Source of the DNA: JAWLGW01 sp964569055
Lineage (GTDB): Bacteria > Planctomycetota > J058
Assembly (NCBI GenBank): GCA_964569055.1
Contig: CAZMSZ010000002.1
Coordinates: forward strand, 1 to 56,744
Direction: 5' to 3'
Length of the DNA stretch: 56,744 nucleotides
The translations under genes were made by a program, and so were the position numbers. Below, piece by piece: positions 16,618-24,697 of this stretch. Below the pieces are notes generated by a model. It did not search any database. It saw nothing but the letters and a program-made list of their open reading frames with translations, and was not told the DNA's origin. How positions within the stretch are numbered: the first letter of the stretch is position 1; the number at the start of each line of letters is the position of its first letter.

Positions 16618-19500
16618 TCAGGCCACCGGGAGCGCCGCCGGGCGCTCGCGCCGCAGGGCCGCGACCAGGCGCAGCCGCCCGGCGCGGACGCGGGCCTCGG
16701 AGAGGCCGGTCAGGGCGGCCGCGGCGAGGAACGGCTTGACGGTGCCGCCGTCCTCCTCCGAGCCGAGGTCGAACGCGAGCGCGTCGCCCGCGACGGTCGC
16801 GCGCTCGATCAGCCGGCGCAGGTCGAACCGCCGCGAGGCGCGCTTGCCGCGCTCGGCCTCGACCCACGCCTCGGCCTGGGCCTCGAACTCGGCGAGCCCG
16901 GCGCGGGCCGCCTCGGGCGAGAGCTCGAGCGTGGCCAGCGAGGCCTCCCAGCGCGCGCCGCGCCGCTCGGCCTGGATCGAGCGGCGCCCGTCGCAGCGCT
17001 CGACCGCGGCCGCGACCAGCCCCTGCTCGGCGGGCATCAGGCGCTGCATCTCGGTCAGGACCGCCTCGGGCTCGAGCTCGCGCACGAGGAGCAGGTCGAC
17101 CTCCTCGGCCAGGCTCTCCACCCCCACCGGGAGCGGGGGGCCGAACGAGACCTTCGGCTTGGGGTGGAACCCCTGCGTGTAGTGGAGCGGCAGCTCGCTG
17201 CGGGTGAACAGCCGGTAGAACGTGCGCAGCAGCTCGCGATGCGACAGCCAGCGCAGGTCGCCGAGGCGCCGGTACTGGAGCCGGTAGGCGAAGGTGCGCA
17301 CCGCCACGCCGGGCTCGGGCCAGTGGAGCGGCCGGCCGCCGGCGCTCGGCTCGGGCGCGACGGGCGGGGGTGAAGGCGTGGCCGCCGCGGCCGCGGCCGC
17401 CGCCTGCTGCGCCGCATTTTCGGCGGCGATCGCCTCGGGCGAGAACGCGTCCGCCGGGCCGGCCCCGCCCGGGGCCCCCGGCGTGACCGCCCACCGCCGC
17501 TCACCGGGCTGCTTGGGGCGTCGCCGGCGGAGCTTGGCCGCGATGGCGTCGGCGCCCGCCTTGGCCGCCTGGTCGCGCACCTTCTCGGCGAGCTGACGGG
17601 CCACCCCGTGCCCCATGGCGATCCGGCTGGTGTAGGCCATGGGCAGGCGGCGGCCGTCGCCGAACGGGTCGGCGTGGTACTTCGCCAGGCGGTTGCGGGT
17701 GTCCCCCTCGAAGCACACCGCGCAGCCGGCGCACAGGTCGTCGCGGCAATCGAAGGTGGTCGGGCTCGCCAGCCGGTCCACCTTCTTGCGGTCGTTGAGC
17801 AGGTACTTCTTGGTGACGCGCGGCGAGAGGTGGTCCCAGGGGAGGACCTCGTCGTAGGCGCGCCGGCGCAGCAGGCGCTCGGGGTCGATCCCGTGGTCGG
17901 CGAACACGCGCCGCCACAGCTCGATGTCGAGCAGGTCCTCCCACGACTCGAACCCGGCGCCGCGCGCCTCCGCGTCGGCCACCACCGGCGCGAGGCGGCG
18001 GTCGGCGCGCGTGAACACGCCCTCGAGCCAGGAGCGGTCCGCGTCGTGGTACTTGCAGCCGATCCCGCGCTCGCGCAGCCGGTGCGCGACGTAGGTCATG
18101 CGGCGGATCGACTCGGGCCGGTCGAGCTGCGGGTCCCACTGGAAGGGGGTCTGCGGCTTGGGGACCAGCGTGCCGATCGAGGCGGTGACGTTGAACTTGC
18201 GCGCGTAGCGCCGGCCGAGGTCGCGGCAGCGCGTGACGAGGTCGACCAGCCCGTCGAGGTCCTCCTCCGTCTCGGTGGGGAAGCCCACCATGAAGTAGAG
18301 CTTGAGCGCGGTCCAGCCGTTCTGCGCCACGCGCTCCACGGTCTCGAAGATCTCCTCGTCGGAGATGTTCTTGTTGATCACGTCGCGCAGCCGCTGCGTG
18401 CCGGCCTCGGGCGCGACCGTGAAGCTGGTGCGGCGGACCCGGCGGATGTCGCGGATCACGTCGTCGGTCAGGCTGCCGGCCCGGAGCGAGGGGAGCGAGA
18501 GCGACACGCGCCGCTCCTCGGTGGTCTCGAGCAGCTCCTTGGTCAGGGGCTCGATCAGGGTGTAGTCGCCGGTGTCGAGCGACAGCAGCGACACGTCGCC
18601 GTAGCCCGTGGCGCCCAGGCCGCACGTGGCGAGGTCGAGGATCCGCTTGGGCGAGCGCTCGCGCAGCGGGCGGTAGATCATGCCCGCCTGGCAGAACCGG
18701 CAGCCGACCGTGCAGCCGCGCATCACCTCGACCCCCAGCCGGTCGTGCACGGTCTCGGCGTAGGGCACGATCGCGCGCTCGGGGTAGAACGCGCCCTCGA
18801 GGTCGTCGATCACCGCCTTGTGCACCCGCGTCGGCGCGGCCGGGTCGAGCGGGCGCACCGCCGCGATGGTGCCGTCGTCGTGGTAGTCGACCGCGTACAG
18901 CGAGGGCACGTAGACCCCGGTCAGGCCGGCCAGGCGCCGCAGCACGTCGCGCCGCGGGGTCCGCGCCTCGCGCGCCTCGCGCACCACCGCGAGCACCTGC
19001 CACAGCGCCTCCTCGGCGTCGCCGAGCAGGATCGCGTCGTAGAACGGGGCGACCACCTCGGGCGCGAACGCGCCGGGCCCGCCGCCCAGGACGTACGGGT
19101 CGTCGTCGCCGCGCTCCTCGCTCCACAGCGGGATCTGGCCCAGGCGGATCATCTTCACGATGTTCGCGTAGGACAGCTCGTGCGGGAGCTGGATCCCGAG
19201 CACGTCGAGCTCGCGCAGCGGCACCCGGTTCTCGAGGGTCGTCAGCGGGCGCCCCTCGGCCTTCAAGAGCGCCTCGAGGTCGCGGGCCGGCAGGTAGACC
19301 CGCTCGGCCGCCACCTCGGGCGCCTCGTTGAGCATGTAGTAGAGGATGTGCAGCCCGGTGTTCGACATCCCGATCTCGTAGAGGTCGGGGTAGGCCAGCG
19401 CCACCTTGAGGCGGACCGACGAGAGGTCCTTGCGGACCGAGTTGATCTCGTTGCCCAGGTAGCGGCTCGGCCGCTCGATCCGGCTGAACAGGTCGTCCAT
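16618..19500 (-). CDS. Fused radical SAM protein (TIGR03960-like) with C-terminal DUF2344/TIGR03936-like domain
   Basis: Cytoplasmic iron-sulfur protein of about 960 residues. The N-terminal region with YPDLYEIGMSNTG is the family's cobalamin-binding-like part. The radical SAM core has the cluster motif CTVGCRFC (Cys263, 267 and 270 from this start). A second Cys cluster, DDLCAGCAVC, follows near 570. After a long Ala/Pro linker (about 660-730) comes the radical SAM-linked domain (YRLQYRRLGDLRWLSHRE...GFHPKPKVSFGPPLPVG). In many bacteria these two parts are separate adjacent genes; the substrate is not established. The ATG at 19500 is preferred because AAGGA lies seven bases upstream; an ATG at 19506 overlaps that site. 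A TACCGT box lies near 19535-19540. Confidence 0.9.
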   Translation of the reverse strand: MDDLFSRIERPSRYLGNEINSVRKDLSSVRLKVALAYPDLYEIGMSNTGLHILYYMLNEAPEVAAERVYLPARDLEALLKAEGRPLTTLENRVPLRELDVLGIQLPHELSYANIVKMIRLGQIPLWSEERGDDDPYVLGGGPGAFAPEVVAPFYDAILLGDAEEALWQVLAVVREAREARTPRRDVLRRLAGLTGVYVPSLYAVDYHDDGTIAAVRPLDPAAPTRVHKAVIDDLEGAFYPERAIVPYAETVHDRLGVEVMRGCTVGCRFCQAGMIYRPLRERSPKRILDLATCGLGATGYGDVSLLSLDTGDYTLIEPLTKELLETTEERRVSLSLPSLRAGSLTDDVIRDIRRVRRTSFTVAPEAGTQRLRDVINKNISDEEIFETVERVAQNGWTALKLYFMVGFPTETEEDLDGLVDLVTRCRDLGRRYARKFNVTASIGTLVPKPQTPFQWDPQLDRPESIRRMTYVAHRLRERGIGCKYHDADRSWLEGVFTRADRRLAPVVADAEARGAGFESWEDLLDIELWRRVFADHGIDPERLLRRRAYDEVLPWDHLSPRVTKKYLLNDRKKVDRLASPTTFDCRDDLCAGCAVCFEGDTRNRLAKYHADPFGDGRRLPMAYTSRIAMGHGVARQLAEKVRDQAAKAGADAIAAKLRRRRPKQPGERRWAVTPGAPGGAGPADAFSPEAIAAENAAQQAAAAAAAATPSPPPVAPEPSAGGRPLHWPEPGVAVRTFAYRLQYRRLGDLRWLSHRELLRTFYRLFTRSELPLHYTQGFHPKPKVSFGPPLPVGVESLAEEVDLLLVRELEPEAVLTEMQRLMPAEQGLVAAAVERCDGRRSIQAERRGARWEASLATLELSPEAARAGLAEFEAQAEAWVEAERGKRASRRFDLRRLIERATVAGDALAFDLGSEEDGGTVKPFLAAAALTGLSEARVRAGRLRLVAALRRERPAALPVA

Positions 19501-19579
19501 GCGCATCCTTGGGCGCGCGGGGCGCGCCGAGGGGCCACGGTAGCATCCCGCGGCAGCAAGGCAGGAGGCCGCGCCCGCG

Positions 19580-20800
19580 CTACTCCACCAGCCGGAACTT
19601 CGCCGCGCCCAGGGGCGAGCCGCTCGTCGCGGCGTCGCCCGCGAAGCGCAGCTCCGCCTGCACGACCCGCGCGGCCTCGCGCGGCGAGAGGCCGCGCCCG
19701 AGCACGAGGTCGAAGTAGAGCATCTCCAGCACGGCGCTCGCCGACCAGTCCACGGCGACGGCGTAGCCCGAGATCGGCGGCGCGCTCGGGCCGGCCGCGG
19801 CGCGGATCCGCTTGGCCACGTCGCCGACCATCATCTCGCAGGCGGAGAAGTGCACGAGCAGCACGTCGGGCGCGAGCGCCAGCGCCGCGCCGACCGGGTC
19901 GGGCGCCATGAGGTCCGCGCCCGCCACCAGCTTGCCCTGCTGGCCGTGGCCCGAGATCACCAGCAGGGAGGGGCCGGGCACGAACGGGAGCTCGCCGAGC
20001 GCGCGCTCGAGGTCGGCCCGGTCGTGCACGCGGCGGTGCCGCACCTCGACCTGGGGGAAGCGGCTGAAGTAGGCGCGGAGCATCGCGCCGAACGCGTACT
20101 CCGGCTCGCTGAGATCCTGCTCCCAGTGGGCCTCGAGCACCAGCAGCCAGCGCCGACCGTCGGGCGCCTCGCGGCGGCCCTGCCAGGGGCGCCAGTCGGC
20201 GCCGGCGGCCGCCTCGCTCGCGGTGCGCCAGCCCCCCCGCAGCGCGGCGCCCTCCTGCTCGAACCAGCCGTCCCCCTCCGCCTCGCCCTCGCGCCAGCGG
20301 AACGACAGCTTGCCGCCCGCCACCTTCCCCTCGAGGGTGCCCGGGTTCCCCCCGTAGCGATAGACGCCCTTCACCGCGTCCCCGGTGCGCACCAGGCGCA
20401 CGGGCCCGAACTCGGTGCGGAACAGCCCGTGGAGGGTGGGCGGCGCGGCCAGCCGCTCGCCGTCCCAGGCCTGCCACACGTCGCCGCCGTCCTCGCGCCA
20501 CTTGCCGGTGAACGCCGCGCCGCCGGGCGCGAGCTCGAACCACCCCTCGCCCTGGCCCGAGACGTCGCGGTAGCGGAACTCGAGCTTCCGGCCGCTCACG
20601 CGCCCGCTGAGCCGGCCGGACCCGGCGTACACGCCCGCGACCGCGGCGCCGCCCTGCGTGAGCGTCAGCTCCCCGTAGGGCGTGGACCAGCGCCCGGCGA
20701 AGTCGACGACTCGCGCAGGCTCGTCGGCGCGCACGAAGGAGGACGACGAGAGGAGCAGCAAGCAGGCGAGCGTGATCGGGAAGGCCGGTGCGCGGAGCAT
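19580..20800 (-). CDS. Exported CHAT/caspase-like (clan CD) putative cysteine protease with duplicated beta domain
   Basis: Protein of 406 residues. A signal peptide (1-25, FVRA) is followed by two tandem copies of an about 85-residue beta-rich module (33-118 and 122-208), each with G-x-W/F-x-T, GVY, G-KL-F-R, GWFE, G-W and W-x-W-x-G marks. The C-terminal domain (about 217-395) looks clan-CD-like: LLVISGHGQQ gives His285 and VLLVHFSACE gives Cys321, the expected dyad. The distal GYAVAVDW...YFDLVLGRG...EAARVVQAEL segment resembles the end of CHAT domains. The ATG at 20800 follows an AGAGG site, with a TAGCGT box further upstream. Divergent from rarA. Protease activity is inferred from motifs only. 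Confidence 0.68.
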   Translation of the reverse strand: MLRAPAFPITLACLLLLSSSSFVRADEPARVVDFAGRWSTPYGELTLTQGGAAVAGVYAGSGRLSGRVSGRKLEFRYRDVSGQGEGWFELAPGGAAFTGKWREDGGDVWQAWDGERLAAPPTLHGLFRTEFGPVRLVRTGDAVKGVYRYGGNPGTLEGKVAGGKLSFRWREGEAEGDGWFEQEGAALRGGWRTASEAAAGADWRPWQGRREAPDGRRWLLVLEAHWEQDLSEPEYAFGAMLRAYFSRFPQVEVRHRRVHDRADLERALGELPFVPGPSLLVISGHGQQGKLVAGADLMAPDPVGAALALAPDVLLVHFSACEMMVGDVAKRIRAAAGPSAPPISGYAVAVDWSASAVLEMLYFDLVLGRGLSPREAARVVQAELRFAGDAATSGSPLGAAKFRLVE

Positions 20801-20903
20801 GGTGGCGCCTCTTGGTTCGCCGAGCACGCTACGGGACGGCGCGCCGGTCGGCCATGGGGACGTCGCAGGCGCGGGGGCGAGGCCGTCCCGCGCGGAAGGC
20901 ATC

Positions 20904-20926
20904 GGGCAAGGGCAAGGGCAAGGAGG
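20904..20926 (+). repeat. GGGCAA hexanucleotide repeat, near-quadruplex G tract
   Basis: Three tandem GGGCAA units followed by GGAGG, about 50 bp upstream of rarA. A related tract on the other strand occurs at 39613-39642. Confidence 0.7.
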
Positions 20927-20965
20927 CTATCGCGCAAGAGGAGAGCCTCTTGGGCGTGGGCCGGG

Positions 20966-20978
20966 TACGATCGCGAGC
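20966..20978 (+). promoter_or_regulatory. Leaderless-type promoter, -10 box TACGAT
   Basis: TACGAT ends seven bases before the rarA ATG at 20979. The intervening CGCGAGC has no Shine-Dalgarno match. Confidence 0.5.
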
Positions 20979-22331
20979 ATGGACCTGTTCGAGCGCGAAG
21001 AGCCGCCGGCCGCGCCCGCCGCGGCCATGGACGAACCCGGACCCGGCGCGCCGCTCGCCGAGCGGATGCGTCCGCGCCGGCTCGACGAGGTCGTGGGCCA
21101 GGAGGCCCTCACCCGTCCCGGCGGGTTGATCCACGTGGCCGCGCGCCGCCGCGAGCTGCCCTCGCTGGTCCTGTGGGGACCGCCCGGCTCGGGGAAGACC
21201 ACCCTGGCGCGCCTGCTGGCCCGGGAGACGGGGCTCCCGTTCGTGCCGTTCTCGGCGGTGCTGGGCGGGGTCAAGGAGGTCCGGGCGGTGGTGGCCGAGG
21301 CGGCGCAGCGCCTGCGGCGGGAGGGCACGCGCACGCTCCTGTTCGTGGACGAGATCCACCGCTTCAACAAGGCCCAGCAGGACGCGTTCTTGCCCCACGT
21401 GGAGGCCGGGACGGTGATCCTGGTGGGGGCGACCACCGAGAACCCATCGTTCGAGCTCAACCGGGCGCTCCTCTCGCGGCTGCAGGTGGTGGTGCTCGAG
21501 CCGCTCGGACCCGAGCACGTGCGCGCGCTGCTCGAGCGCGCCCTGGCGGACCCCGAGCGCGGCCTGGGCGGGCGCGGGATCGCGGCCGACCCCGAGGCCC
21601 TGGCGCGGATCGCCCGCCGCAGCCAGGGCGACGCCCGCTCGGCCCTCAACCTGCTCGAGGCCGCGGCGACCCTCGCCGCGCAGGAGGGCGGCGCGCTGAG
21701 CGAGGAGGTGCTCGACCGGGCCGCCGCCGCCTCCCCCGCGGTCTACGACAAGGCGGGCGAGCAGCACTACGACGTGATCAGCGCGTTCATCAAGAGCGTG
21801 CGCGGCTCCGACCCCGACGCGGCGCTGTACTGGCTGGCGCGCATGCTCGAGGGCGGCGAGGACGCGCGGTTCATCGCGCGGCGCATGGCAGTGTTCGCCT
21901 CCGAGGACGTCGGCAACGCCGATCCCGCCGCGCTCGAGGTCGCCGTCAACGTCGCCCGCGCCGTCGAGCTGGTCGGCCTCCCCGAGGCCCGGATCAACCT
22001 CGCGCAGGGCGTGACGTACCTGGCGCTCGCCCCCAAGTCGAACGCCAGCTACGCCGCCCTCAACGCCGCGCAGGCCCTGGCCCGCGAGCACGGCGCCCTC
22101 GCCGTCCCGCTCCACCTCCGCAACGCCCCCACCGGCCTGATGCGCGGCCTCGGCTACGGGCGCGGCTACGCCTACGACCACGAGCACGAGGGCGGCGTCA
22201 GCGGCCAGCGCCACCTCCCCCCCGAGCTGGGCGAGGTCGAGCTGTACCACCCCACCGACCGCGGCCTCGAGCGCGAGCTCCAGGCCCGGCTCGCCCGCCT
22301 CCGCCAGCGCCGGCGCGAGCGGGGAGAGTAG
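20979..22331 (+). CDS. rarA: Replication-associated recombination protein A (MgsA/WRNIP1 family AAA+ ATPase)
   Basis: AAA+ ATPase of 450 residues acting at stalled replication forks. After a short N-terminus comes RMRPRRLDEVVGQE, then Walker A (GPPGSGKTT), Walker B (LLFVDEIHRFNK) and sensor 1 (VGATTENPSFE). The C-terminal MgsA tetramerisation domain holds YWLARMLEGGED, FASEDVGNADP and KSNASY, and ends with YGRGYAYDHEHEGG and HLPPEL. Length and motif order are normal for the family. The ATG at 20979 follows the TACGAT box and gives the usual N-terminus; longer in-frame extensions lie over the divergent protease promoter. Confidence 0.96.
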   Translation: MDLFEREEPPAAPAAAMDEPGPGAPLAERMRPRRLDEVVGQEALTRPGGLIHVAARRRELPSLVLWGPPGSGKTTLARLLARETGLPFVPFSAVLGGVKEVRAVVAEAAQRLRREGTRTLLFVDEIHRFNKAQQDAFLPHVEAGTVILVGATTENPSFELNRALLSRLQVVVLEPLGPEHVRALLERALADPERGLGGRGIAADPEALARIARRSQGDARSALNLLEAAATLAAQEGGALSEEVLDRAAAASPAVYDKAGEQHYDVISAFIKSVRGSDPDAALYWLARMLEGGEDARFIARRMAVFASEDVGNADPAALEVAVNVARAVELVGLPEARINLAQGVTYLALAPKSNASYAALNAAQALAREHGALAVPLHLRNAPTGLMRGLGYGRGYAYDHEHEGGVSGQRHLPPELGEVELYHPTDRGLERELQARLARLRQRRRERGE

Positions 22332-22504
22332 GCGCGATTCGGAGTCGTCCGAGTCCGAGGCGGAAGGCTGGCGCCCGAACACACCTCCTCGAATGAGCGG
22401 AAGAAGGGAACGCAGCGCGGCCAAGGCCGCAACCGAGAGGGCGGAGCGCGTGGCCCAAACCGCTGTCGCTGTGGGGAAGGACACCCCGCCCGTTGCCTGA
22501 AGAC
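22332..22504. other. Convergent intergenic region with small hairpins
   Basis: Lies between the rarA and ispE stops. It contains the palindrome GCGGCC-AA-GGCCGC at 22417-22430 and CCTGA-agac-TCAGG near 22498-22511. Either could help termination, but no T tract follows. No gene seen. Confidence 0.35.
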
Positions 22505-23380
22505 TCAGGCTGAAGTCTGCGTGACCAGCGCGCGGTGCCCGCGCGCGCGGAGGGCGGCGGCTGCGTCCTCGGCCGCGGCGCCGTCGCGCGCGACGGCCAG
22601 CAGGGTGCTGCCGCTGCCCGAGAGGAGGGCGCCCACGACGCCTGGCAGCGCCTCCAGCACCTGCTTCAGCTCGGCCAGGGCGGGGAACAGGGCGAAGGCG
22701 GGTGCCTCGAGGCGGTTGAACAGCGCCGCCCCGACCTCGGCGGGATCGCCGCTCGCGAGGGCGGTCAGGAGCGCCTCGGGGCCGCGCGGCTCGGTCGGGA
22801 GGTGCGGCGCGAGGGCGCGGTAGACCTGCGGGGTAGGGCAGGGGAAGGGCGGGAACAGCAGCACCAGGTCGAGCGGGCGCGCGGGGCGCCCCAGCGGCTC
22901 GAGCAGCTCGCCGCGGCCCCGGCCGCGCTGGACGCCGGCGGCCAGGAAGAACGGCACGTCCGAGCCGAGCTCGGCGGCCAGCTCCGCCAGCGCGACGGGG
23001 TCGGAGTGGAGCTCCCACACCTCGTCGAGCGCCCGCAGCGCGGCGGCGGCGTCGGAGGAGCCGCCGCCCAGGCCGCCGCCGGCGGGGATCCGCTTGGTCA
23101 GCCGGAGCGTCGCGCCCAGCTCGGGGCGGCCCGCGCGGCGGCGGAGCGAGTCGGCCGCGCGCCACACCAGGTTCTCGGGGCCGCTCGGGACGATCCCGCC
23201 GGCGCCCTCGCCTTCGACCTCGAGCACCAGCGCCGCGTCTGCGCGCGGCGTGGCGACGAGCTCGTCGGCGAGCGCGAGCTCGACGAACACCGTGTCGAGC
23301 TCGTGGAAGCCGTCGGGGCGCCGAGCGCGCACCTCGAGGAACAGGTTGGTCTTGGCGGGGGCGCGCTCGGGTCGGCTCAC
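22505..23380 (-). CDS. ispE: 4-diphosphocytidyl-2-C-methyl-D-erythritol kinase
   Basis: GHMP kinase of 291 residues that phosphorylates CDP-methylerythritol in the MEP isoprenoid pathway. Visible marks: the PAKTNLFLEV N-terminus, the ATP loop PAGGGLGGGSSDAAA, GSDVPFFLA and the C-terminal GALLSGSGSTLLA. The GTG start overlaps the panC stop by four bases (GTGA). This is the last gene of the psd-pssA-folK-panC-ispE operon. The first residues (SRPERAPAKTNL) fit the family, so the longer in-frame extension is rejected. Confidence 0.95.
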   Translation of the reverse strand: MSRPERAPAKTNLFLEVRARRPDGFHELDTVFVELALADELVATPRADAALVLEVEGEGAGGIVPSGPENLVWRAADSLRRRAGRPELGATLRLTKRIPAGGGLGGGSSDAAAALRALDEVWELHSDPVALAELAAELGSDVPFFLAAGVQRGRGRGELLEPLGRPARPLDLVLLFPPFPCPTPQVYRALAPHLPTEPRGPEALLTALASGDPAEVGAALFNRLEAPAFALFPALAELKQVLEALPGVVGALLSGSGSTLLAVARDGAAAEDAAAALRARGHRALVTQTSA

Positions 23381-24234
23381 GGGAGCGGCTCGCCCAGGAC
23401 GGCGTTGTCGATCAGGCGGGTGGTCCCCACGAACGCCGCGATCGCGAGGATCGTGTCGGGGCGCGCCTCGCCCACGGGCTCGAGCGTGGCCGGGTCGACC
23501 GCCTCCACGTAGTCCACCCGCGCCGCCCCCTCGAGCTCGGCGCGCGCCAGCGCCTCGAGCGCGCGCCCCTCGCGCTCGCCCGCCGCGAACGCCGCCTGCG
23601 CGCGGCGCAGCCCGCGCGAGAGCGCCAGGGCGCGCGCGCGCTCGTCGGGCAAGAGATAGGCGTTGCGGCTCGAGAGCGCCAGGCCGTCGGGCTCGCGCAC
23701 GATCGGGCAGCCGACCACATCCACCGGCACGTCGAGGTCGCGGACCATGCGCCCGAGCACGATCAGCTGCTGGCGGTCCTTCTCGCCGAAGTAGGCCCGG
23801 TCGGGCTGGACCAGGTTGAGCAGCTTGAGCACCACCGTCGTCACCCCCCGGAAGTGGCCCGGGCGCGAGGCGCCGCACAGCCGCTCGGTCAGGCCCTCGA
23901 CGCTGACCCAGGTCGAGAAGCCCGGCGGATACATCTCGCTCGGCGTGGTCGTGAACAGGAGGTCGCAGCCGACGCCGGCCAGCTTGGCGCGGTCACCCTC
24001 GAGGTCGCGCGGGTAGCGGGCGAGGTCCTCGCTGGGGCCGAACTGGGCCGGGTTCACGAACACGCTCGCCACCACCCGGTCGCACTCGGCCCGGGCGCGC
24101 GCCGCCAGGCTGACGTGCCCGGCGTGGAGCGCGCCCATGGTCGGCACGAACCCGACCGTGAGCCCCGCCTCGCGCCAGGCGCGGCGCTGCGCCCGCAGCG
24201 CCGGGATCGAGTCGACGTGGACCAGCTCGCCCAT
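23377..24234 (-). CDS. panC: Pantothenate synthetase
   Basis: Enzyme of 285 residues that condenses pantoate and beta-alanine with ATP, the last step to vitamin B5. It is a nucleotidyltransferase fold with the PTMGALHAGH motif (HxGH), FVNPAQFGPSEDLARYPR, the pantoate site region YFGEKDRQQ and the KMSKS-like loop LSSRNAYL. Length is normal. The ATG is two bases after the folK stop, and the stop overlaps ispE. Confidence 0.96.
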   Translation of the reverse strand: MGELVHVDSIPALRAQRRAWREAGLTVGFVPTMGALHAGHVSLAARARAECDRVVASVFVNPAQFGPSEDLARYPRDLEGDRAKLAGVGCDLLFTTTPSEMYPPGFSTWVSVEGLTERLCGASRPGHFRGVTTVVLKLLNLVQPDRAYFGEKDRQQLIVLGRMVRDLDVPVDVVGCPIVREPDGLALSSRNAYLLPDERARALALSRGLRRAQAAFAAGEREGRALEALARAELEGAARVDYVEAVDPATLEPVGEARPDTILAIAAFVGTTRLIDNAVLGEPLP

Positions 24235-24236
24235 GC

Positions 24237-24695
24237 TCAGCCCTCCAGCGCCGCGAGCAGCGCGGCGATCGTCCGGCCCGTGACGGGGTCGCGCAGGCTG
24301 GGCGCGACCTCCGCGGCGGGCGCCAGCACGAACCGCCGCCCGCGGAAGCGCGGGTGCGGCAGGGTCAGACCGCGGCTGGCGCGGCGCTCGGACCCCAGCA
24401 AGATCAGGTCGAGGTCGAGCGTGCGCGGGCCGCGGCCGCGGTCGCGGCGGCGGCCGAAGCGGCGCTCGAGCGCGAGCAGCTCGGCCATGAGCGCGGCTGG
24501 CGGCAGCTCGGTCTCGAGCAAGGCCGCGGCGTTGAGGAATGGCCCGCCGTCCTCGGGCCGCTCGGGCGGGGTCGCGTGCAGCGACGAGCTGCGCAGGAGG
24601 CGAGTGCGGGGGAGCCGGCCGAGGCTCGCCAGCGCGGCGCGGAGCGTGGCGCCGCGCTCGCCGAGGTTGCTCCCGGCCGCGACGAGCGCGTGCAC
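24237..24695 (-). CDS. folK: 2-amino-4-hydroxy-6-hydroxymethyldihydropteridine pyrophosphokinase
   Basis: Folate-pathway enzyme of 152 residues (HPPK) that transfers pyrophosphate from ATP to hydroxymethyl-dihydropterin. Marks: AAGSNLGER at the N-terminus, FLNAAALLET, LERRFGRRR and the PROSITE-type signature RGPRTLDLDLIL, followed by LPHPRFRGRRFVLAP. The GTG is two bases after the pssA stop. The fused ORF upstream in this frame is a shadow of pssA. Confidence 0.95.
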   Translation of the reverse strand: MHALVAAGSNLGERGATLRAALASLGRLPRTRLLRSSSLHATPPERPEDGGPFLNAAALLETELPPAALMAELLALERRFGRRRDRGRGPRTLDLDLILLGSERRASRGLTLPHPRFRGRRFVLAPAAEVAPSLRDPVTGRTIAALLAALEG

Positions 24696-24697
24696 GG

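Noticed and set aside
22332..22504. tRNA or small RNA gene between rarA and ispE
   Set aside because: Small hairpins only; no cloverleaf, no TTC-loop motif and no promoter.
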